From Candidatus Zhuqueibacterota bacterium (GTDB taxonomy: Bacteria; Zhuqueibacterota; Zhuqueibacteria; Thermofontimicrobiales; Sulfurfontimicrobiaceae), in NCBI GenBank assembly GCA_016927835.1, contig JAFGMA010000187.1, positions 1 through 51,361 of the forward strand: a stretch of DNA of 51,361 bases, read 5' to 3'. The position numbers and the translations under genes were made by a program. Below the pieces are notes generated by a model. It had not been told where the DNA came from, searched no databases, and saw nothing but the letters and a program-made list of their open reading frames with translations. Positions 45,203 to 51,361 of the stretch are shown here, in pieces (position 1 is the first letter of the stretch; every line of letters starts with the position of its first letter).

Positions 45203-46462
45203 ATGATAGCAATTTATGATAAACCGGTTTACATCCTCGCAGCGGCACGCACACCAATCGGACGATTCAACAAATCGCTGTCATCATTCACGGCGCCGGA
45301 ACTCGGTGGCAAAGCTATCGCAGGCGCGTTGCAACGGGCAAATTGCTCACCTGAAACCGTCGAAATGGTCAGCATGGGCTGCGTGGTTTCTTCAGGATTG
45401 GGTGAGTCGCCCGCCAAACAGGCTGCACTGCATGGCGGACTCCAGCCGGATATTTATTCCCGGAGCATCGAGAGCGTTTGTGGTTCAGCCATGGAAGCCA
45501 TCGTATCCACGATTGATGTGCTGCTTTTGGATCGTATTCAATTGGGTGTCGCCGGCGGCATGGAATCGCGGACAAATGCACCCTATTTGTTGAGTCCGAC
45601 ATTCATGCGGAAAAGCGCCAATTATGCGCGAGGGCAGCGGTTACAACTGAAAAAAGCCGGCGCCTATCGCTGGCAATTCGATGATAACATTGAAGAGCAG
45701 GTGAAAATTTCAAGTATCATCGATGCCACCGCTTACGATGGTCTGTTCTGGACACCGGAAAAGAAATTCATGCGCGAATACGCCCTGGTTTACGCCAAAG
45801 CGCATGCAATCACATTGGAAGAAGTCAACCGGCAGGCGGCGCTGAGTCATCAAAAAGCACGTACCGCCCAAAGCCAGGGATTTTTTGATGATGAGATCGT
45901 TCCCATTGGCGACGTTCTCAAGGATGATCTGGTGACGTCAGAAAAATTGTCCCGGATGCAGCAGGAAGCCGAAACCGATATCGCCTGCGGCTATAATACC
46001 TCGATTCCCGCGGATAACGGATCGGCAATTGTGCTATGTTCGGAAGAATTCATTTCCCGCCACCCAAGCCGACCAATGGCTCGCGTGCTGGGATTCAGCC
46101 GGATTGATCGCCCGGCAGCGGGATTCATCGATTCGCCCGTCGAAGCGATAAATAGTCTCCTGACCGAACTCGAAAGCACCGGCATTCCGCGCTCGCAATT
46201 TGAGATATTGGAGATCAACGAAGCATTTGGCATTCAATTGCCGGTATTCGTGAAGAATTTTCCCGACAAACAGATCAATGTGAATGGCGGGGCGATTGCG
46301 CTGGGGCATCCGCTGGGGGCTGCCGCTGCCCGGCTGTTGACTACGATGCTCTACGCGATGAAGCGGCTCGGAATTCGCTATGGCATCACCGCAATTTGCT
46401 TTGGGGGCGGCGGATCGTACGCGCTGGCGGTGGAAATGGCTCAGGGGAATGGGCTGAACTAG
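45203..46462 (+). CDS. Thiolase-family acyltransferase
   Basis: A 419-aa thiolase with a full active site: nucleophile Cys93 in SVCGSAMEAI, the NEAFG motif near 339, His369 in NGGAIALGHPLGAAAARLL, and Cys399 in CFGGGGSYALAVE. The N-terminus ILAAARTPIGRFNKSL is typical of acetyl-CoA acetyltransferases. There is a middle insertion (about 130-185: FMRKSANYARGQRL ... DGLFWTPEKKFMREYA). It begins 2 nt after the E1 stop, with its GGGGAG site inside the E1 gene, so the pair is translationally coupled. No hydroxyacyl-CoA dehydrogenase or hydratase accompanies it, which argues against ordinary beta-oxidation. Confidence 0.92.
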   Translation: MIAIYDKPVYILAAARTPIGRFNKSLSSFTAPELGGKAIAGALQRANCSPETVEMVSMGCVVSSGLGESPAKQAALHGGLQPDIYSRSIESVCGSAMEAIVSTIDVLLLDRIQLGVAGGMESRTNAPYLLSPTFMRKSANYARGQRLQLKKAGAYRWQFDDNIEEQVKISSIIDATAYDGLFWTPEKKFMREYALVYAKAHAITLEEVNRQAALSHQKARTAQSQGFFDDEIVPIGDVLKDDLVTSEKLSRMQQEAETDIACGYNTSIPADNGSAIVLCSEEFISRHPSRPMARVLGFSRIDRPAAGFIDSPVEAINSLLTELESTGIPRSQFEILEINEAFGIQLPVFVKNFPDKQINVNGGAIALGHPLGAAAARLLTTMLYAMKRLGIRYGITAICFGGGGSYALAVEMAQGNGLN

Positions 46463-46528
46463 CATCCTGTTTATAGCTGAAAACGGACAGCTCTCGGCTC
46501 AGAAAATTATCAGGAGCAAAAAATTAAT

Positions 46529-47812
46529 ATGACAAAATTAGAGCAATTCAAACTCATAAATGAATCATCGGTGGCAATCCCGGATGAGATGGATGCATTG
46601 ATTCTTTCGGGCAAAGGATTTGAACATCTTCAGTTGAAACGTGTACCGGTTCCTCAACCGGGTGCGAATCAATTTTTAGCGCGAGTCGATGCGGTGTTCG
46701 GCTGCGCTTCCGACAGCAAACTGATCGAAAACGGTAAGGAACATCCCCTTTTATACGGCTGGGATATCGAGCGCTGGCCCATTTCCATCGGTCACGAGGC
46801 ATGCATCACCGCGGTGAAAATCGGTGATAATCTGAAAGAAAAAATCAGTGTGGGCGCTACCTATGCCCTGCAACCGGCGATCAATTCCCGACCCATCACC
46901 CACCGGGAGCGCTATGCCAATCCGGCTTCGATTGATAAAGTGGCGATTGGCTATTCGCTAGGCGGCATGTTCGCCGAATACATCCTCATCCCCGAGGAAG
47001 TTATTCAAACCAATTCGTTGATTTCGTATGATACGACGCAAATCCCGTATTTCGCCGCAGCTTTTACCGAACCCCTGTCCTGTGTGTATTCCGCCCAGAA
47101 TCAGGTTTCGCATATTTATAAAGATGGTCCGTTGAATCCACGCGAAGTGAAACTGGGATTGAAGCGTGGCGGCGTAACGCTAATTCTCGGCGCCGGACCC
47201 ATGGGCATTATTCACTCCGAATTGGCGATGACGTATAAACCGCAAACCATCATCCTGTCGGAACCGCTGGAAATGCGGCGTCGGCAGGCGAAACAGATCA
47301 TTCACCCGAAGGCTGCCAATCGCAATATTGAATTCATTCTCACCACACCGGATGAATTGCCGCGGGTGCTGCAAAATGTGACTAAAGGCAGGGGAGTTGA
47401 TGACTGCATTTCGTCATTGGGCATTGCCAAAGTGCAGGAAGAGTCGCTGAATTACCTGGCGAAAGGCGGTGTGGCTAATTTCTTCGGCGGCACCAAAGTG
47501 GGTGAGAGCGTTATTACGGTGGATACGAGACGCATCCATTATGACAGCATCACCATGGTCGGTTCTTCGGGCGGAGATCCGTCGGATGTTCACGCTGTGA
47601 TGAAATTGATCGAAAAACGCGAAATTTCTCCTGAGCTTTATGTGAAACGCGTCGGCGGATTGAATGCGGCGCTGGAATTGGTGAAATCCATTCGAGCGCA
47701 GGATTTCTTCGGAAAGGGTCTGATTTATCCGCACATACGTCACGACCTGTCGCCCGTGGATGCTTGGTCGTATGAAAAGGAGAATGAATTCCTGGAAGCA
47801 CATTTAAGCTGA
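46529..47812 (+). CDS. Zinc-binding polyol/sorbose-phosphate-type dehydrogenase
   Basis: Medium-chain dehydrogenase, 427 aa, reminiscent of L-sorbose-1-phosphate reductase and related sugar-alcohol dehydrogenases. Catalytic zinc ligands: Cys59 in VFGCASDSK and His89-Glu90 in IGHEAC. The four-cysteine structural zinc loop is absent. Rossmann motif VTLILGAGPMGIIH near 230, followed by LSEPLEMRRRQAKQ. It likely oxidises a polyol or polyol phosphate with NAD(P). AGGAG lies 13 nt before the ATG, a wide spacing. It follows the thiolase by 66 nt and precedes mannitol-1-phosphate dehydrogenase. Confidence 0.85.
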   Translation: MTKLEQFKLINESSVAIPDEMDALILSGKGFEHLQLKRVPVPQPGANQFLARVDAVFGCASDSKLIENGKEHPLLYGWDIERWPISIGHEACITAVKIGDNLKEKISVGATYALQPAINSRPITHRERYANPASIDKVAIGYSLGGMFAEYILIPEEVIQTNSLISYDTTQIPYFAAAFTEPLSCVYSAQNQVSHIYKDGPLNPREVKLGLKRGGVTLILGAGPMGIIHSELAMTYKPQTIILSEPLEMRRRQAKQIIHPKAANRNIEFILTTPDELPRVLQNVTKGRGVDDCISSLGIAKVQEESLNYLAKGGVANFFGGTKVGESVITVDTRRIHYDSITMVGSSGGDPSDVHAVMKLIEKREISPELYVKRVGGLNAALELVKSIRAQDFFGKGLIYPHIRHDLSPVDAWSYEKENEFLEAHLS

Positions 47813-47934
47813 GTCAACTATGAGTGCCGGTTCCTGAGCAATCTCGGAATTCTGTAGAAGCGGAACAGAGGCAAAATTCCTTTGACTTTAGAGAGTGCAT
47901 TTTTTTCAAAATTGATAGCAGGGCAACATATAAA

Positions 47935-49128
47935 ATGAAAAAGCTGGTTCAGTTTGGTGCCGGAAATATCGGGAGGTCTTTCATCGGACAGCTTTTTTCG
48001 CGCGCCGGCTGGGAAGTGGTGTTTGTGGATGTCGATCCGGTGATCATCCGGGCGCTGAACGAAAAACGGGAATTCATCGTCGAAATTCGGGATGAGCGCC
48101 CCGAAAAAATCCGCATCTCGAATGTTCGTGGCATCGATGGCAATGACAGCGATCGCGTGGCAGGTGAGATCGCCGAAGCCGATTGCCTGGGCTCGGCAGT
48201 CGGTAAAAACGCGCTCGAAAAAATTATTCCGAACCTGGCACAGGGACTGATGCGCCGCTATCAAAAATTCGGCAATCGCATCATTGATCTGATAATTTGC
48301 GAAAATATTCTTGACGGGGCACAATTCATCCGCGAGCGTCTCCTGCCGCTGTTGCCAAACGGCTTCCCGCTCGATCAAATACTCGGTTTGGTTGAAACCA
48401 GTATCGGCAAAATGGTTCCCATCATGAGCGCCGAGGATCGTCAGCGCGATCCGCTGCTGGTTTATGCCGAGGCATACAACACGCTCATTTTGGATAAAAA
48501 GGGATTCAAAGGCGAGATTCCTGCGGTTGCCGGTCTGGCTCCGAAGGAAAACATGAAAGCTTATGTCGAGCGCAAATCATTCATCCATAACCTCGGTCAC
48601 GCGATGACCGCCTATCTTGAATTCGTCCGGAACAAAGGCTATACGTATACCTGGGAAGCCATGGCAGATGCCGACATACGAAAAACCGCGAAGCTGGCGA
48701 TGTGGGAATCAGGCAGGGCGCTCATCGAGGCTTATCCCGATGAATTCAACGAGCAAAACCAGGAAGAGCACATTGAAAATCTGCTGAAGCGATTCGCGAA
48801 CCGCCATCTCGGTGATACGATTTTCAGGGTTGGCAGGGATATTCAGCGCAAGCTTTCTTACGATGATCGCCTGATAGGCGCCATGCGCTTCGCCCTGGCG
48901 CATGGTGTGGAACCGGTGATCACCGCCATGGGTGCCGCAGCAGCCTGTTTCTTTAAGAAAACAGATGAAGCCGGTGCGCTATTTCCCGGTGACGCAGAAT
49001 TTCATGCGACAATTTTTCCCAAAGGCGTGGATTATATTTTATCAGCAGTTTGTGGATTGACCGGCAAAGACGCCACCGAAACGCAAATTATATCCCTCAT
49101 CAAATCCCGATTCTACCGCTTCGCCTGA
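47935..49128 (+). CDS. mtlD: Mannitol-1-phosphate 5-dehydrogenase
   Basis: Interconverts mannitol-1-phosphate and fructose-6-phosphate with NAD; 397 aa from the chosen start (family about 380). Seen: the dinucleotide site FGAGNIGRSFIG, a second-strand FVDVDP, ICENILDGAQFIRERL, GLVETSIGKMVPIM, and the polyol-dehydrogenase active-site signature with Lys and His in ERKSFIHNLGHAMTAYLEF. The frame is open 37 codons upstream, to 47824, but those residues do not fit the family and MKKLVQFGAGNIG is the canonical start; the RBS (GCAGGG) is weak. Presence of MtlD suggests the cell gains or makes mannitol-1-phosphate, but no mannitol EII is nearby. Confidence 0.92.
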   Translation: MKKLVQFGAGNIGRSFIGQLFSRAGWEVVFVDVDPVIIRALNEKREFIVEIRDERPEKIRISNVRGIDGNDSDRVAGEIAEADCLGSAVGKNALEKIIPNLAQGLMRRYQKFGNRIIDLIICENILDGAQFIRERLLPLLPNGFPLDQILGLVETSIGKMVPIMSAEDRQRDPLLVYAEAYNTLILDKKGFKGEIPAVAGLAPKENMKAYVERKSFIHNLGHAMTAYLEFVRNKGYTYTWEAMADADIRKTAKLAMWESGRALIEAYPDEFNEQNQEEHIENLLKRFANRHLGDTIFRVGRDIQRKLSYDDRLIGAMRFALAHGVEPVITAMGAAAACFFKKTDEAGALFPGDAEFHATIFPKGVDYILSAVCGLTGKDATETQIISLIKSRFYRFA

Positions 49129-49199
49129 TAACATAAGGCGGTTCAATGATGATGTAATCTTGCTCCCCCGCAAATTTATCCTATGAATGGTTATAAATT

Positions 49200-49318
49200 A
49201 AACATTTCGATGGACCATTGAGTGATGATAAAGCATGCGCTCTGATGCTTTGGAGTGAAAGCCCTTTCTGGATTTCACGATCCGCCTCGCATAAAAGGCG
49301 ATGCACTCCGAAATGTTT
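49200..49318. other. Branched inverted-repeat structure between convergent genes
   Basis: A perfect 10-bp outer stem AAACATTTCG (49200-49209) with CGAAATGTTT (49309-49318) encloses a 7-bp hairpin AAAGCAT/ATGCTTT (49230-49251) and a second arm GGAGTG (49252-49257) with CACTC (49304-49308) that itself contains GGAT/ATCC and CGCCT/AGGCG. The whole can fold into a multi-branch shape on either strand. It fills most of the gap between mtlD and the sigma-54 activator. It could be a bidirectional terminator, a small structured RNA or a palindromic element remnant. Confidence 0.5.
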
Positions 49319-49373
49319 GAGTTTTGCCCGTTCGAAGATCAAATCACCGCACGGTTGGTCGGCTCAATCAGCT

Positions 49374-50939
49374 TCACTTAAAACGCGATACGTCGATACC
49401 GTATTGTTTTATTTTGTAAGCTATAATGCGTTCGGTGGAATCCAGCAGACGCGCAGTTTTGGCTCGGTTGCCTTTGGTCGATTTGAGCGCGTCCTGAATG
49501 AGTTCCTTCTCGTAAGATTGCACGGCATCCTTCAGCGATAATTTGGGAATCGTGCCGCTGCTTTCAGCGGTTTGAAGTGTCGGCGGCAGATGATAGCTGT
49601 GAATCACCTGGTCTTCGCACACGAGAACAGCACGCTCGATGCAGTTTTCCAGTTCACGAACGTTGCCGTGCCAATGATAGCGCATCAGCATATCAATTGC
49701 CGCTGTGGAAATGCGCTTGATCGATTTGCCGTGCTGCCTGCCATATTTCAGCATGAAATGATCGGCTAGCAGCAATATATCTGGTTTGCGATCCCGAAGC
49801 GGCGGCAGGTAAATCGAGAACACATTGAGCCGATAGTATAAATCTTCTCTGAACTTGCCATCCGCCATCACGCGTTCCAACTGGGCATTTGTTGCCGCGA
49901 TGATCCGCACGTCGACCTTGATCGTACTCGTCCCCCCCACGCGCTCGAATTCCTGTTCCTGCAACACGCGCAGCAGTTTCACCTGGGTCATTGAACTCAG
50001 TTCACCCACCTCATCCAGGAATATTGTTCCGCCGTCAGCCATTTCGAAACGCCCTTTTTTCCGGGCGATCGCTCCGGTGAAGGCGCCTTTTTCATAGCCA
50101 AAAAATTCGGATTCGATCAAAGTTTCCGGAATCGCTGCACAGTTCACACAAATGAACGGTTTGTCGCTTCTCAGGGAATTATAATGAATCGCCTCCGCTA
50201 TCAGTTCTTTGCCGGTTCCCGATTCTCCTCGCAGCAGCACTGTGGTATTGGTTCGCGCCACCTGGGCGACCTGGTTGTAAACCTCACGCATCTCATGACT
50301 ATTTCCGATTATTTTGTGGAAACGATATTCATCCTGCAATTTTTGCTTGAGCATTACATTTTCATCGATCAATTTTTGTCGCTCAATTTTCACCAGGTGT
50401 TGCACGCGAATCGGCTGCAACAATGCTGATGCAACGAGTTGAAAGAAATTCAGCGTACCATCGTAATCTCGTTTGGCGCTATACGGCACGCTTACGCTCA
50501 AAACACCGAATGTCTTATAATCGAGCGCGATAGGAACGCCGAAAAAGGATTGCTCTTGATTCCCGCCCGGATTCCAGGAGTGAAGGCGATTCAAAAATAG
50601 CGGCTCTTTGCTCACCTGCGGTATCACGATGGGTTTCGCGGTTTCGGCGATGCGTCCTGTCAAGCCTTCGCCGAGTTTATATTTGGTTTCAGTCATCTCC
50701 GCATTCAAGCCAATTGAAACTGCCAGGTTCAGCAATTTTCCGGTTTCATCGATTAAGAAAACTGCCCCCGATTTCACATCGCAGGAATTATGTAAAATTC
50801 TGAGCGTCGCCAGCAGCGATTCATCCAGATTCAGGCTTCGGCTTACTGCCTGATTGATTTCGACCAGAATCGAAAGCCTTCGCATGCCGGAAGCTGCGGA
50901 ATTCAAATATTTTTTCGATTTGGCTTTGCTGTTCATCAT
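49374..50939 (-). CDS. Sigma-54-dependent activator, GAF-AAA+-Fis
   Basis: Enhancer-binding transcription activator of the NifA type, 521 aa. GAF sensor domain (about 25-175), a coiled linker, AAA+ domain with Walker A GESGTGKE (238-245), the sigma-54 contact loop GAFTGA (285-290), [21 protein letters not shown], the arginine-finger region [12 protein letters not shown] and [16 protein letters not shown], then a Fis-type helix-turn-helix (about 475-518; [24 protein letters not shown]). There is no receiver domain, so it responds to a small molecule or redox cue rather than to a kinase. The gene starts with two ATGs and no clear RBS. It lies convergent to the polyol block and may regulate it, but no -24/-12 promoter was seen there. 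Confidence 0.94.
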   Translation of the reverse strand: MMNSKAKSKKYLNSAASGMRRLSILVEINQAVSRSLNLDESLLATLRILHNSCDVKSGAVFLIDETGKLLNLAVSIGLNAEMTETKYKLGEGLTGRIAETAKPIVIPQVSKEPLFLNRLHSWNPGGNQEQSFFGVPIALDYKTFGVLSVSVPYSAKRDYDGTLNFFQLVASALLQPIRVQHLVKIERQKLIDENVMLKQKLQDEYRFHKIIGNSHEMREVYNQVAQVARTNTTVLLRGESGTGKELIAEAIHYNSLRSDKPFICVNCAAIPETLIESEFFGYEKGAFTGAIARKKGRFEMADGGTIFLDEVGELSSMTQVKLLRVLQEQEFERVGGTSTIKVDVRIIAATNAQLERVMADGKFREDLYYRLNVFSIYLPPLRDRKPDILLLADHFMLKYGRQHGKSIKRISTAAIDMLMRYHWHGNVRELENCIERAVLVCEDQVIHSYHLPPTLQTAESSGTIPKLSLKDAVQSYEKELIQDALKSTKGNRAKTARLLDSTERIIAYKIKQYGIDVSRFK

Positions 50940-51099
50940 ACGAAATCTGTAGGTTAATTTTTCCTCGGTTGAGCGGTTCAGCGTTTAAGGTTCCAGGTTG
51001 ATAAGCCTTAATGGAGGCAATGGGTGCAATCCAATAATTTCGGAACCAGTGGCGTATTGCTTATAATGGGTAAAAACGATGTTTAGGTGTGCTGTTTTA

Positions 51100-51226
51100 A
51101 CCCATCCCCCGGCCCCTTCCCTTAAAACAAGGGAAGGGGAGAAAACCCGGCGGCGTGCAACGATAGCAAGTTCCCCTTCCCTATTGTTTAGGGAAGGGGC
51201 AGGGGTGGTGCGGCATGCCGATGGGT
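51100..51226. repeat. Twin-hairpin dispersed repeat
   Basis: ACCCATC (51100-51106) and GATGGGT (51220-51226) bound two very similar perfect hairpins. CCCCTTCCCTT (51113-51123) pairs with 51129-51139, and CCCCTTCCCTA (51173-51183) pairs with 51189-51199; each has an 11-bp stem and a 5-nt loop. It is non-coding. Repeats of this C/G-rich type are scattered in many environmental bacterial genomes. The rest of 50940-51361 shows no gene; the last 60 bases are AT-rich. Confidence 0.8.
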
Positions 51227-51361
51227 AAGAACGAAGCGTGCCAATTCTACAGCAATTTCCTCAACAATGATTCGGAATGGAGAAATTTTGCAACCTGTTG
51301 TTTTATAGAATTCTTAAATTACGTCATTTTTTTTAATTACCGTAATTATAGGATTGCACCC

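Noticed and set aside
49218..49541. 107-aa plus-strand ORF
   Set aside because: It overlaps the end of the sigma-54 activator antisense and crosses the structured region; no family features.
1..51361. CRISPR arrays, tRNA/rRNA genes, phage or transposase genes
   Set aside because: Looked for and not seen; the repeats present are palindromic intergenic elements, not regularly spaced direct repeats.

Overview
This window looks like part of the chromosome of a Gram-negative bacterium, probably uncultured, from the FCB side of the tree (KSB1/Calditrichota-like). The case rests on a beta-propeller reporter protein with a C-terminal FlgD-like/type-A sorting module, a DUF5916 outer-membrane-type protein with a CBM9 domain, a lipoprotein thioredoxin, a CusCBA-type tripartite exporter and several families of short palindromic dispersed repeats. 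The placement is an inference from gene content. No rRNA, tRNA, CRISPR array, transposase or phage gene was seen.

Layout. Positions 172-26007 are almost entirely minus strand: a Cys/Met-metabolism PLP enzyme, an exported nitrilase-family protein, a GH38-like alpha-mannosidase, a stand-alone PTS enzyme I, an apparent phnH remnant, a five-gene run (GlmU-like uridylyltransferase with a shortened C-terminus, DUF3467, exported serine hydrolase, thioredoxin lipoprotein, THEP1 NTPase), then dnaE followed by a Yip1-like membrane protein, an envelope TPR protein, and a long transcription unit ribD-ribE-ribBA-ribH-propeller-recN. A divergent control region at 26008-26288 separates ribD from a class II (B12-dependent) ribonucleotide reductase. 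It holds a good promoter for each side plus two NrdR-box-like sites 32 bp apart. Minus-strand genes for DUF1841, DUF5916 and an exported CocE-type hydrolase follow.

From 34554 the genes run on the plus strand: an outer-membrane factor, a periplasmic adaptor and an RND pump (CusCBA-like, metal export), preceded by a promoter whose -35 and -10 lie in two adjacent perfect dyads. Next comes a sugar/polyol block: a D-lyxose/D-mannose isomerase with its own promoter, a fused E1 alpha-beta 2-oxoacid dehydrogenase, a thiolase coupled to it by a 2-nt gap, a sorbitol/sorbose-phosphate-type zinc dehydrogenase and mannitol-1-phosphate 5-dehydrogenase. A GAF-AAA+-Fis sigma-54 activator faces this block from the other strand.

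The most interesting items are (1) the polyol/E1/thiolase cluster, which has no E2 or E3 and matches no standard pathway I can name; (2) the dyad-embedded promoter of the metal exporter and the extra domains in its adaptor and pump; (3) the NrdR sites at nrdJ; (4) palindromic repeats set inside unrelated, locus-specific outer arms; (5) a branched inverted-repeat structure between the convergent genes at 49200-49318; and (6) a decayed phnH-like reading frame.
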